Positions 35,998 through 44,866 of a stretch of DNA of 64,000 nucleotides are shown here, in pieces. The number at the start of each line of letters is the position of its first letter. The first letter of the stretch is position 1. Position numbers and translations under genes: made by a program. Source of the stretch: Dactylosporangium aurantiacum (GTDB lineage Bacteria > Actinomycetota > Actinomycetes > Mycobacteriales > Micromonosporaceae); NCBI RefSeq assembly GCF_000716715.1, contig NZ_JNYJ01000029.1, positions 1 to 64,000 of the forward strand. Reading direction: 5' to 3'. The notes under the pieces are model-generated. The model searched no databases. It was given only the letters and a program-made list of their open reading frames with translations, and had not been told where the DNA came from.

Positions 35998-37029
35998 ATG
36001 CGCGTACTCGTCACTGGTCACGACGGATACATCGGCAGCGTGCTGGTGCCGATACTCCGGCAGGCCGGGCACGAGGTGGTCGGTCTCGACACGGGGCTGT
36101 TCGCGGACTGCGTCCTCGGGCCGGCGCCCGAGGAGGTCAAGACCCTGCGGGTCGACCTCCGTGACGTCGAGCCGTCCCACGTCACGGGATTCGACGCGGT
36201 CGTGCACCTCGCCGCGCTGTGCAACGACCCGTTGGGCAACCTCAACCCCGACCTGACGTACGACGTCAACCACCGCTCGACGATCCGCCTGGCGAAGGCC
36301 GCCAAGGCCGCCGGGGTGCAGCGGTTCCTCTTCTCGTCGTCCTGCTCGCTGTACGGCAAGGGCGCCGACGACACCCCGCTGGACGAGACGGCCGGCTTCC
36401 AGCCGGTGACGCCCTACGGCGAGTCCAAGATCCTGTCCGAGCAGGGCCTGCTGGAGCTCGCCGACGACGACTTCTCCCCGGTGTTCCTGCGCAACTCCAC
36501 GGCCTACGGCTTCTCGCCGCGGCTGCGCGGCGACCTGGTGGTCAACGACCTCGCCGCGCACGCGCTGCTGACCGGGCAGGTGCGGCTGCTGTCCGACGGC
36601 AAGGCGTGGCGCCCGCTGGTGCACATCGAGGACATCTCCGCCGCGTTCCTGGCGTTGCTGGAGGTCGACCGGGGCCGGGTGCACGCCAAGGCGTACAACA
36701 TCGGCAAGAGCAGCGAGAACTACCTGATCCGCGACGTGGCCAACCTCGTCGCCGAGGTGGTGCCGGGCAGCGAGGTCACCTTCGCCGAGGGCGCCGGCAC
36801 CGACCTGCGCAACTACCGGGTCACCTGCGACCTGATCGCGGCCGAGGTCCCCGAGTTCCAGCCGAAGTGGACCGTGAAGCTCGGCGTGGAGCAGCTCATC
36901 GAGCAGTACCAGCGGCACGGCCTGACGATCGAGCAGTTCGGCAGCGAGACCCACCAGCGCATCAAGCGGATCAAGTCGCTGATGGCCGCCGGCAAGCTCG
37001 ACAACGACCTGCGCTGGGTGAACGCATGA
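35998..37029 (+). CDS. NAD-dependent sugar epimerase/dehydratase (extended SDR)
   Basis: A 343-residue extended short-chain dehydrogenase acting on an NDP-sugar. The Rossmann motif is at residues 4-13 (LVTGHDGYIGS), DLRD is the adenine-binding part, and the catalytic pair is Y-x3-K in TPYGESK with SSSCSLYG upstream. The C-terminal substrate domain includes AYNIGKSSENY. The family covers 4,6-dehydratases, epimerases and reductases; the exact reaction is not clear. ATG 35998 has GGGAGC 7 bp upstream. Its stop overlaps the next ATG (ATGA), so it is translationally coupled to the methyltransferase that follows. Confidence 0.87.
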   Translation: MRVLVTGHDGYIGSVLVPILRQAGHEVVGLDTGLFADCVLGPAPEEVKTLRVDLRDVEPSHVTGFDAVVHLAALCNDPLGNLNPDLTYDVNHRSTIRLAKAAKAAGVQRFLFSSSCSLYGKGADDTPLDETAGFQPVTPYGESKILSEQGLLELADDDFSPVFLRNSTAYGFSPRLRGDLVVNDLAAHALLTGQVRLLSDGKAWRPLVHIEDISAAFLALLEVDRGRVHAKAYNIGKSSENYLIRDVANLVAEVVPGSEVTFAEGAGTDLRNYRVTCDLIAAEVPEFQPKWTVKLGVEQLIEQYQRHGLTIEQFGSETHQRIKRIKSLMAAGKLDNDLRWVNA

Positions 37030-38210
37030 CCACCGACCGTCTTTGCGACGCCTGCGGCGAGGAGCGGCTCGTGCCGTTCGCGGACCTGGGCGACATCCCG
37101 GTCCTGTGCGGCGTGCACTGGGAGGCCCACGGCGACGCCGTCGCGTCCCCGGTCGGCCGGATGGAGCTGGCGCACTGCCCGCGCTGCGCATACGTGCGCA
37201 ACATCGCGTTCGAGCCGGACAAGCTCGTCTACGACACGACGATGGACACCAACCTGCACTTCTCCCCCGCGTTCCAGCGGTTCTCGGCGGACCTGGTGCA
37301 GAGCCTCAGCGAGCGGTACGACCTCAACGGCAAGCTCGTGCTCGACATCGGCTGCGGCCAGGGCGAGTTCCTCAAGGAGCTGACCCACGTCGGCGGCGCC
37401 ACCGGCGTGGGCTACGACGCGATGTACGCCGGCGAGACCGGCACCAGCGGCGCGACCACGTTCCACAGCGCGCTCGCCCCGCGCGGCGGCGGCCTGCCGG
37501 AGTACGACTTCTTCACCTCGCGACACTGGTTCGAGCACCTCGACGACCCCTACGAGTTCCTGGTCGACCTGCGGGAGCAGGCGAAGGGGCGCGAGGTCTT
37601 CGGCTACGTCGAGGTCCCCGACGCGGTGTACGACCTCGCCACCGCCGGCTGGGAGGTCATCTACCCGCACGTGTCGTACTTCGACGCGTACTCGCTGGCG
37701 AGCATCTTCGGCCGGGCCGGCTGGACGGTCGAGTCGACGGGCACCCTGTTCTCGGGGATGTTCCGCTACATCGAGGTGTCGGCGAACCGGCCGCGCGCCG
37801 GTGGTCACGTCGCGCACACCGGCGAGCTTCCGTCGATGCGGGCCCGCGACAAGCAGCTCGCGGCGATCGCCGGCTTCGCGGAGCGGCACCACGCCGAGCG
37901 GGAGCGCTGGCGCGGCACGATCGCGCAGCTCAACGCCGACGGCGCCCGGCCGGTGCTGTGGGGCGCGGGCTCGCGCGGCGTGCAGTTCCTGACCCTGGCC
38001 GACCGTGAGCTGGGCCTGCACGGCGTCGTGGACCTCAACCCACGCAAGTGGGGCCGGTTCCTGCCGGTCACCGGGCACCGGGTGGACCCGCCGTCGACGC
38101 TGACGACGCTGCAGCCGAAGGCCGTCGTGATCACGAACCCGGCCTACAAGGAGGAGATCGCCAAGTCCCTCGCGGACCTCGGCGTGACCGCAGAGATCCT
38201 GGTGGCGTGA
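37026..38210 (+). CDS. SAM-dependent methyltransferase with C-methyltransferase C-terminal domain
   Basis: A 394-residue protein. An N-terminal zinc-ribbon-like part (CDACGEE ... CPRCAY) precedes the SAM-binding motif LVLDIGCGQGEFLKEL (about residues 99-114) and a C-terminal domain with VLWGAGSRGVQFLTL, the same arrangement as the C-methyltransferase-type protein at 34549-35781. The two share only distant similarity, so they probably act on different sugars or positions. ATG 37026 overlaps the epimerase stop by 4 bp. The glycosyltransferase gene follows within 3 bp. C-methylation of a keto-sugar intermediate is expected from the family, not proven. Confidence 0.84.
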   Translation: MTTDRLCDACGEERLVPFADLGDIPVLCGVHWEAHGDAVASPVGRMELAHCPRCAYVRNIAFEPDKLVYDTTMDTNLHFSPAFQRFSADLVQSLSERYDLNGKLVLDIGCGQGEFLKELTHVGGATGVGYDAMYAGETGTSGATTFHSALAPRGGGLPEYDFFTSRHWFEHLDDPYEFLVDLREQAKGREVFGYVEVPDAVYDLATAGWEVIYPHVSYFDAYSLASIFGRAGWTVESTGTLFSGMFRYIEVSANRPRAGGHVAHTGELPSMRARDKQLAAIAGFAERHHAERERWRGTIAQLNADGARPVLWGAGSRGVQFLTLADRELGLHGVVDLNPRKWGRFLPVTGHRVDPPSTLTTLQPKAVVITNPAYKEEIAKSLADLGVTAEILVA

Positions 38211-38212
38211 CC

Positions 38213-39181
38213 ATGACCCAGCCCCGTGTGACGATCGGAATGACGACGTACAACGTCGAGAAGTACCTGCCGCTCGCGATCGAGTCGATGCTGGCGCAGG
38301 ACTACCCGGACTTCGAGATCGTCGTGTGCGACAACGTGTCCACCGACGGCACGTGGGAGATCCTGGAGCGCTACGCCGCCAAGGACGAGCGGGTCCGCAT
38401 CTACCGCAACCCGGAGAACCTCGGCGAGGCCGGCAACTTCCGGCGGGTGGTGCAGCTGGCCCGCGGCGAGCTGTTCCGCCTTGCCGCGCACGACGACCTC
38501 GCCGCGCCGACGCTGATCAGCCGGTGCGTGGAGGCGCTCGACGCGCACCCCGAGGCGATCCTGGCGTTCCCGCAGACGATGCTGATCGACAGCGACGGCA
38601 ACGAGATCGGCCCGTGGGACGACGCCATGGACACCCACGACCTGCGCTCGCGCAGCCGGGTCAGCTGGTACGCGCGCAAGTGGAACCTCTGCAACGAGGT
38701 CTTCGGCGTGATCCGCACCGACGTGCTGCGCAGGACCCGGCTGCTCGGGCCGTTCCTGTCCAGCGACGTGCGGATGCTGCACGAGCTGGCGCTGCGCGGC
38801 GAGTTCATCCAGGTGCCGCAGCGGCTGTTCTTCCGCCGGATGCACGCGACCAACACGTTCGGCGCCCAGCGCGACACCGACGAGGTGCTCGAGTGGCTGG
38901 AGCCGGGCGCGGCCAAGGGCAAGAGCCGCAAGCGCAAGCCGGCCACCGACCAGAGCCACCACACCCGGATGACCTGGGAGATCACCAAGGCGCTGCTCAG
39001 CAACGAGCTGCCGGTGACCGAGCGGGCCGTCGCGACCGGGGCGTTCCTCACCTCGTGGGGCACCCGCCGCGGCCGGGCCAAACTGGGCCGGATCCGCCGC
39101 TCGATCACGCGCACCCCCATCGCACCGCCGCCGTGGGAGAAGCCGTCCGACAAGCCGTCTGACCAGCAGTCCCAGGCCTAG
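38213..39181 (+). CDS. Glycosyltransferase family 2
   Basis: A 322-residue inverting GT-A glycosyltransferase. The N-terminal VTIGMTTYNVEKYLPLAIESML and VVCDNVSTDGT are the nucleotide-sugar binding start; AAHDDLAAP carries the metal-binding acidic residues. The C-terminal ~80 residues are basic and Pro-rich. It transfers an activated sugar to the lipid-linked intermediate at the cytoplasmic face. ATG 38213 is used; an in-frame GTG at 38207 overlaps the previous stop (GTGA) and may be the true coupled start. The flippase gene begins 9 bp after its stop. Confidence 0.87.
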   Translation: MTQPRVTIGMTTYNVEKYLPLAIESMLAQDYPDFEIVVCDNVSTDGTWEILERYAAKDERVRIYRNPENLGEAGNFRRVVQLARGELFRLAAHDDLAAPTLISRCVEALDAHPEAILAFPQTMLIDSDGNEIGPWDDAMDTHDLRSRSRVSWYARKWNLCNEVFGVIRTDVLRRTRLLGPFLSSDVRMLHELALRGEFIQVPQRLFFRRMHATNTFGAQRDTDEVLEWLEPGAAKGKSRKRKPATDQSHHTRMTWEITKALLSNELPVTERAVATGAFLTSWGTRRGRAKLGRIRRSITRTPIAPPPWEKPSDKPSDQQSQA

Positions 39182-39189
39182 GAGCCAGC

Positions 39190-40782
39190 ATGAGTCAGGG
39201 CGTCGACCAATCCGTCGATCCGCTCGACCGCACCGTCGACCTCGACCGCACCGTGGAGATCAACGCGCTTGCACCACCTCCGGCGCAGGAAGCGGAGGAG
39301 GCCGGAGCGGCGCCGCGCACACGGCTCAAGTCGGCGATCTTCTGGTCGTACGCGCTGACCGCGGGCCGGCTCGGCACCACGACGATCGTCACATTCGTGC
39401 TGGCGAAGATGCTGGGCCCGCACGCGCTGGGCGTCGTCACGACCGCGCTGCTGTTCGTGATGATCACGCAGATGCTGCTCCAGCAGACCCTGCTGACCAC
39501 GATCATCCAGCGGGAGCAGCTCGACGACGACCACCTCGACGCCGGGTTCTGGCTGGTCATCGGGGGCAGCCTCGCGCTGACCGCGCTCGCTGCCGGCCTG
39601 GCACCGCTGTGGGCGGCGTTCAACGACCAGCCGCAGCTGACGATGATCTGCATCGCGCTGACGCCGATGATCCTGCTGCAGGGCCTGACCGTGGTCCCCG
39701 AGGCGATCCTGCGCCGGAAGATGACCTTCCGGCCGCTCGCCATCCGCACACTCATCGCGACCGCGATCGGTGGCGTGGTCGGCATCGGGATGGCGTTCGC
39801 CGGCTACCAGGCCTGGGCCCTGGTCGCACAGCAGCTGGTGACCGCCGGCGTCGGCGCGGTCGTGCTGTGGTCGGTCACCGACTGGCGCCCGCACTGGCGG
39901 CTGCCCCGCCGGGCGGCCAGGGACCTGTGGGGCTTCTCGTCCCAGACCGCGCTCGGCGGCGTCGGCGTGTTCCTCGCGATCCGCATGGACGTGCTGGTGA
40001 TCGGCAAGTTCTTCGGTGCGAACGCGACAGGTCTGTACCGCATCGCGCAGCGCCTGCCCGACATGCTGACCGAGGTGACCAGCCGTTCTCTGCAGCAGGT
40101 GTCGCTGCCGGAGCTCGCCCGGCTGCAGAAACAGCCCGTCGAGCTCGGTGACCGGCTGGCCAAGATGCTGCACGTGTCCGCCGTGACGGGCCTGCCGGCG
40201 CTCGGCATCCTCGCCGCCACCGCGAAGCCGCTCGTCGCGCTGCTCGGTCCAGAGTGGTCGCCGGCCGGCACCGCCATGCAGCTGCTGTGCATCGTCGGCA
40301 TCGTCAACGTCTACGGCGTGCTGCTCGGGCCGGCGCTCCAGGCGGTCGGGCGGCCGGGCATCAACACCGCGCTGTCCTGGTTCCAGCTGGTGGTCGGCGT
40401 CACCACGTTCTACTTCATCGGGCAGCTGCTGAACGGCTCCACCGACGACCGGGCGCAGGTCGCCGCGATCGCGCTGGGCATGTCCGCGGTCGAACTGTCG
40501 ATCACCATCCTGATGATGTACATCACCTTCGTCCGGGTGCTGAAGGTCAACACCTGGCAGATCCTCGGCCCGACCGTCCCGGCGTTCGTCGCGGGGGCCG
40601 CGGGCTTCCTGGTGCCGTTCCTGATCGACCGGTCCGGCATGGTCGGCGGGCCATGGGTGCTGAAATTCGTGGTTTACGGCGTGCTGGCCACGGGCATCTC
40701 CGCCGGTCTGCTGCTCGGCCTGGACGGGCGCACGCGGGGGATGGTCATGGGAAAGCTCGGAACCAAGCTCGGAAAGAAGTAG
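39190..40782 (+). CDS. Oligosaccharide flippase (Wzx-like, MOP superfamily)
   Basis: A 530-residue polytopic membrane protein with about 12-14 hydrophobic segments after a 45-residue cytoplasmic N-terminus. Typical Wzx features are LKSAIFWSYALTAGRLGT at TM1, VVPEAILRRKMTFRPLA in the first half and ATGLYRIAQRLPDMLTEV in the central part. It should move the undecaprenyl-linked repeat unit across the membrane, which with the polymerase/ligase at 49325-50809 defines a Wzx/Wzy-type pathway. ATG 39190 follows GGAGCCAGC. It is part of one plus-strand run of genes with gaps of under 12 bp. Confidence 0.88.
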   Translation: MSQGVDQSVDPLDRTVDLDRTVEINALAPPPAQEAEEAGAAPRTRLKSAIFWSYALTAGRLGTTTIVTFVLAKMLGPHALGVVTTALLFVMITQMLLQQTLLTTIIQREQLDDDHLDAGFWLVIGGSLALTALAAGLAPLWAAFNDQPQLTMICIALTPMILLQGLTVVPEAILRRKMTFRPLAIRTLIATAIGGVVGIGMAFAGYQAWALVAQQLVTAGVGAVVLWSVTDWRPHWRLPRRAARDLWGFSSQTALGGVGVFLAIRMDVLVIGKFFGANATGLYRIAQRLPDMLTEVTSRSLQQVSLPELARLQKQPVELGDRLAKMLHVSAVTGLPALGILAATAKPLVALLGPEWSPAGTAMQLLCIVGIVNVYGVLLGPALQAVGRPGINTALSWFQLVVGVTTFYFIGQLLNGSTDDRAQVAAIALGMSAVELSITILMMYITFVRVLKVNTWQILGPTVPAFVAGAAGFLVPFLIDRSGMVGGPWVLKFVVYGVLATGISAGLLLGLDGRTRGMVMGKLGTKLGKK

Positions 40783-40790
40783 GAGCGGTC

Positions 40791-42101
40791 TTGCTGTTCG
40801 ACGAGTCCAACCGCCTGCGCCCCCTCGCGCACGCGGTGATCCCCGGTGGGGCGCACACCTATGCCAAGGGCGACGACCAGTTCCCCGAGGAGGCGCCGGG
40901 CTTCATCGTCCGGGGCAGCGGCTGCCACGTGTGGGACGCCGACGGCAACGAGTTCATCGAGTACGGGATGGGGCTGCGCTCGGTCACGCTCGGCCACGGC
41001 TACGAGCCGGTGGTGCGGGCCGCGGCGCGGCAGATGGCGGAGGGGCTCAACTTCAGCCGTCCGGCCACCATCGAGCTGGCCGCGGCGCAGCGGCTGCGCA
41101 CCGCGCTCGGCGTGCCCGACCGGATGGTGAAGTTCGCGAAGAACGGCTCCGACGCCACGAGCGCCGCGGTGAAGCTGGCCCGCGCGTTCACCGGCCGGGA
41201 CCTCGTCGCGGTCTGCGCCGACCACCCGTTCTTCTCCACCGACGACTGGTTCATCGGCACGACCGGGATGCCGGCCGGGATCCCCGACGCGATCCGGGCG
41301 CTGACCCTGCGGTACCGCTACAACGACCTCGCGAGCGTGGAGGCGCTGATCGCGGCGCACCCCGGGCAGATCGCCTGCCTGGTGCAGGAGGTCGAGACGA
41401 CCGAGCCGCCCGCGCCGGGCTTCCTCGCCGGCCTGCGGGCGCTGTGCGACCGGCACGGCATCCTGCTGATCCTCGACGAGATCATCACCGGCTTCCGCTG
41501 GCACCTGCGCGGCGCGTCGTACGTGCACGGCGTCCAGGCGGACCTGACCAGCTACGGCAAGGCGCTCGGCAACGGCTTCGCGGTCGCCGCGCTCGTCGGC
41601 CGGGCCGACGTCATGGCGCTCGGCGGCCTGCACACCGACCGGGAGCGGGTCTTCCTGCTGTCCACCACGTACGGTGCCGACACGCACACGCTCGCCGCGA
41701 CGATGGCGGTCCTCGACGTGTACGAGCGGGAGCCGGTCATCGAGCACCTGCACCGGCAGGGCCGGCGGCTCGCCGACGGGGTGCGGGCGGCCGCGGCGGC
41801 GCACGGGGTCGCCGACTTCGTCGGCGTGGCGGGCCGTGACAGCAACCTGATCTACGTCACCAGGGACGCCGGCGGCGAGCGGTCGCAGGCGTTCCGGACC
41901 CTGTTCCTGCAGGAGCTGATCCGCCGCGGCGTGATCGCGCCGTCGTTCGTGGTGAGCTACTCGCACACCGACGCCGACATCGACCGCACGATCGAGGCGG
42001 TCGACGGCGCCCTGGCCGTCTACGCGAAGGCGCTGAGCGACGGCGTCGAGGCGTACCTGGTCGGCCGTGCCGTGAAGCCCGTCTTCCGCCCGTACGTGTA
42101 G
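40791..42101 (+). CDS. Class III PLP-dependent aminotransferase (glutamate-1-semialdehyde aminomutase-like)
   Basis: A 436-residue fold-type I PLP enzyme. Family segments are IPGGAHTYAKGDDQFP, VKFAKNGSDATSAAVKLAR, LILDEIITGFRW (aspartate binding the PLP nitrogen) and the Schiff-base lysine in SYGKALGNGFAVAAL. True HemL belongs to haem synthesis, but here the gene lies inside a sugar locus and is likely to aminate or isomerise a polysaccharide precursor or a non-sugar decoration. The start is TTG 40791, with AGGAG at the end of the preceding gene; no better in-frame codon lies nearby. It is followed 10 bp later by a membrane protein gene. Confidence 0.87.
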   Translation: MLFDESNRLRPLAHAVIPGGAHTYAKGDDQFPEEAPGFIVRGSGCHVWDADGNEFIEYGMGLRSVTLGHGYEPVVRAAARQMAEGLNFSRPATIELAAAQRLRTALGVPDRMVKFAKNGSDATSAAVKLARAFTGRDLVAVCADHPFFSTDDWFIGTTGMPAGIPDAIRALTLRYRYNDLASVEALIAAHPGQIACLVQEVETTEPPAPGFLAGLRALCDRHGILLILDEIITGFRWHLRGASYVHGVQADLTSYGKALGNGFAVAALVGRADVMALGGLHTDRERVFLLSTTYGADTHTLAATMAVLDVYEREPVIEHLHRQGRRLADGVRAAAAAHGVADFVGVAGRDSNLIYVTRDAGGERSQAFRTLFLQELIRRGVIAPSFVVSYSHTDADIDRTIEAVDGALAVYAKALSDGVEAYLVGRAVKPVFRPYV

Positions 42102-42111
42102 GGGGCGCACC

Positions 42112-43371
42112 GTGGTCGCAGTCATCGAGCGGGACGAAGAGGTCCGGCGCGGCACCCGTACACCGGTGAAGGCCGCCGCCGTCGTGGGCGCGCTGGTGCT
42201 CGGCACGGCCGCGTCGATCCTGCGCCAGCCCGGGCCCGGCGCCCTGGACACGGTCTGGGCCGAGGACGGCGAGATCTTCCTGACCCAGGCGGTGCGCGAC
42301 GGTGCCGGGGCGTTCACCACGTCCTACGCCGGCTACTACCACCTCGTCGCCCGGCTCGTCGCCGGCGTCGCCGCGCTGCTGCCGCCGGCGCAGGCCGCGG
42401 CCGCGCTCGCGATCGGCGCGGCGCTGGTCACGACGGCCTTCGCGATCGCCGCGTACGCGCTCAGCGGGGAGTACCTGTCCTCGGCGGTGGCCCGGCTCGT
42501 GGTGTCGGTGCCGGTCGCGGTGCTGCCGATGGCGCAGGGTGACGTGCTGAACTCGCCCGCGAACCTGCACTGGACCGGGCTGTACGTGCTGTTCTGGTTC
42601 CTGCTGTGCCGGCCGGAGTCGACCGCCGGCAGGGTGCTCGCCTGCGCCGGGATCGTGCTCGTCGTCGGCAGCGACATCCTCACCGGGGTCTACCTGCCGC
42701 TCGTCGCGTTCGTGCTGTGGTTCCACCGGGACCGGTACGCCGTGGCGAAGGCCGTCGCGTTCCTGGTGCCCTTCGCCCTGCAGGTGCTCGGGCTGCTGAC
42801 CGGGGCCAGCGAGCGGGAGGGCCTGGCGCCGGACCCGGTGCGGGCGGTGACCGGCTTCGTGCTGCGCGCCGTGCCGACGGCGCTGTTCGGCGAGCGGTGG
42901 GTCGGCCAGACGATCAGCGCGCGCAGCCTGGTGCTCGCCGCGGTCGCGTGGCTGCTCATCGGCGCGCTGCTGGTCCTGGGCCTGCGCAAGGTCATCCGTC
43001 CACGGTGGACGCTGGTGGTCGCGGCCGGGGTGCACAGCGCGCTGGTCTACATCGCGCCGGTCGCGCTGAGCGGCATCGCCACCCCGCGCTACAACGTGGC
43101 GCCGGCCCTGCTGCTGCTGGTCACCGTGGTCGCCCTGCTCAACGACGTGGTCGGGGTCCGGGTCCTCGCGGCGCTGATGCTGCTCGTGTGCGCGGTGAAC
43201 TTCCGGGTGGACAACGCCAGGGCGGACGGGCCCGCCTGGCACACCGGGCTGGAGGGTGCGCGGGCCGCCTGCGCCGCCGGCCCGGAGGGCGCCGTGTCGA
43301 TCGAGGTGACCCCGCTGGCCGCGCCCGGATGGCATGTGGCGCTGCCGTGTGACTATGTCGACAGAAAATGA
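42112..43371 (+). CDS. Polytopic membrane protein of unknown function (GT-C-like topology)
   Basis: A 419-residue protein with about ten hydrophobic segments (first near residues 20-38, last near 365-385) and a ~50-residue hydrophilic C-terminus with two cysteines. A conserved-looking acidic loop, DTVWAEDGEIFLTQAV, follows the first TM helix. That arrangement (an acidic pair in the first external loop, many TMs) is typical of GT-C lipid-phosphosugar-dependent glycosyltransferases, but no family signature is certain. GTG 42112 follows GGGGGCGC. It is the last gene of the first plus-strand run; an AT-rich gap separates it from the next. Confidence 0.7.
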   Translation: MVAVIERDEEVRRGTRTPVKAAAVVGALVLGTAASILRQPGPGALDTVWAEDGEIFLTQAVRDGAGAFTTSYAGYYHLVARLVAGVAALLPPAQAAAALAIGAALVTTAFAIAAYALSGEYLSSAVARLVVSVPVAVLPMAQGDVLNSPANLHWTGLYVLFWFLLCRPESTAGRVLACAGIVLVVGSDILTGVYLPLVAFVLWFHRDRYAVAKAVAFLVPFALQVLGLLTGASEREGLAPDPVRAVTGFVLRAVPTALFGERWVGQTISARSLVLAAVAWLLIGALLVLGLRKVIRPRWTLVVAAGVHSALVYIAPVALSGIATPRYNVAPALLLLVTVVALLNDVVGVRVLAALMLLVCAVNFRVDNARADGPAWHTGLEGARAACAAGPEGAVSIEVTPLAAPGWHVALPCDYVDRK

Positions 43372-43790
43372 CCCGCGGGCATTGCGGTCATCGGCGCGCG
43401 AGCAATTATCAGGCGAACTATGATCCACTCCAGAGTTACGGCATGAATTTCCTCGACCGTTCGGCCAGCGTTGCCTGCCGGAACGACGGAGGCCTCTGCA
43501 CCCCGGAACGAGATTCACCTTCCGGGGCACACATGTACGCTGAGCTGCGCACCAGGAGATCATCCTTGTCCGTTTAGCCACATAAGTACCACATATGTAA
43601 TTTGTTGTTTTTGTCATTCTTGAGCGCGTCAAGCGGCATTTCATGTTCCGTTAAAAGACGCATGTAAAGAATGCGACACGGCGAGTTTGCCAGTGCCCAC
43701 TTGCCTCGCCGACGCGTTATCCGCCAGTGTCGCTAGGCGACTGCCCGTGGGGGGCGCCGCGACGATTTTTCATCGGGAGCAGGGTCGGTC
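43372..43790. promoter_or_regulatory. AT-rich 419-bp gap with probable promoter of the second polysaccharide operon
   Basis: No gene. The stretch 43560-43700 is strikingly AT-rich for this genome (TAAGTACCACATATGTAATT followed by TGTTGTTTTTG). It probably holds the promoter for the Gfo/Idh-to-glycosyltransferase run and could be bound by an Lsr2-type xenogeneic silencer; neither is proven. Confidence 0.5.
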
Positions 43791-44798
43791 ATGAAGGTTG
43801 GCGTCATCGGCTGCGGCTACTGGGGAGCGAAGCACGTCCGCGTGCTGTCCTCGTTGCCCGAGGTGTCCCTGGTCGTCGCGATCGACGCCCAGACGGAGCG
43901 GATCGAGCCGCTGCGCCGGATGTATCCGAGCGCGCTGTGCGTCACCAGCCTCGACGAGGTGATCGACCTCATCGACGCCGCGGTCATCGCCACGCCGCCG
44001 CGCTCGCACGCGCCCCTCGCGAAGCGGCTGCTCGCCGCCGGCAAGCACGTCATGGTCGAGAAGCCGATGACCGCCTCGACCGCCGAGGCCCGCGAGCTGG
44101 TCGCGATGGCCGACGAGGCCGGGCTCACGCTGGCCACCGGCCACACCTTCGAGCACAACGCGGTGGTCAAGCACCTGCGCGACATGGTCGCCGCCGAGGA
44201 GCTCGGCAAGATCTACTACATCGACACCGCGCGGCTGAACCTCGGCCTCTACCAGCCCGACGTCAACGTCGTGTGGGACCTCGCGCCGCACGACATCTCG
44301 ATCATCAACATGGTGCTGGGCAGCACGCCGACCGCGGTGAGCGCCTGGGGCGCCAGCCACGCCGGCACCCCGTTCGAGGACGTCGCCTACCTGCGGCTGG
44401 AGTACGGCGCGATCGGCGCCACCGCGAACATCCACGTCAGCTGGCTGGACCCGTCGAAGGTCCGCCGCGTCACCGTGGTCGGCAGCCAGCGCATGGCGGT
44501 GTACGACGACATGCTCGACGAGGGCCGCCTGCGCATCTACGACAAGGGCGTCCAGGGCGCCCCGCTGGACGGCACGGTGCCGATGTCGTACCGCTACGGC
44601 GGCATCACCGCGCCGCACATCCCGATGACGGAGCCGCTCAGCGAGGTCGACCGTGACTTCGTGCAGTCGGCGATCACCGGCCGCACCCCGCAGGTCGACG
44701 GCCGCCGCGGCCTCGCCGTGGTGGAGGTCCTGGAGGCCGCCGCCGAGTCGATGGCCACCGGCCGCACCGTCAACCTCTCCCAGCCCGCCGTCGTCTGA
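43791..44798 (+). CDS. Gfo/Idh/MocA family oxidoreductase
   Basis: A 335-residue NAD(P)-dependent oxidoreductase. The Rossmann motif GVIGCGYWGAKHVR is at residues 4-17, the family EKP motif is in HVMVEKPMTAST, and the catalytic region contains DLAPHDISII. In sugar loci such enzymes oxidise the 3-position of NDP-sugars (WlbA type) or reduce keto-sugars. The next gene is a DegT/DnrJ/EryC1 aminotransferase, and this pair usually makes a 3-keto and then 3-amino sugar; that is the favoured role. ATG 43791 lies just after GGGAGCAGGG. Confidence 0.88.
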   Translation: MKVGVIGCGYWGAKHVRVLSSLPEVSLVVAIDAQTERIEPLRRMYPSALCVTSLDEVIDLIDAAVIATPPRSHAPLAKRLLAAGKHVMVEKPMTASTAEARELVAMADEAGLTLATGHTFEHNAVVKHLRDMVAAEELGKIYYIDTARLNLGLYQPDVNVVWDLAPHDISIINMVLGSTPTAVSAWGASHAGTPFEDVAYLRLEYGAIGATANIHVSWLDPSKVRRVTVVGSQRMAVYDDMLDEGRLRIYDKGVQGAPLDGTVPMSYRYGGITAPHIPMTEPLSEVDRDFVQSAITGRTPQVDGRRGLAVVEVLEAAAESMATGRTVNLSQPAVV

Positions 44799-44801
44799 CC
44801 G

Positions 44802-44847
44802 TCGCTCCGCAGCCTTCCGCTCCACGGCCTTTTCGCTCCGCAGCCTT
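44802..44847 (+). repeat. Three tandem ~15-bp repeats between the oxidoreductase and aminotransferase genes
   Basis: TCGCTCCGCAGCCTT at 44802-44816 and exactly again at 44833-44847, with a variant CCGCTCCACGGCCTT at 44817-44831 between them. They fill the short leader before the aminotransferase ribosome site. Confidence 0.75.
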
Positions 44848-44866
44848 GAGAAAGGACCTCACGTCC

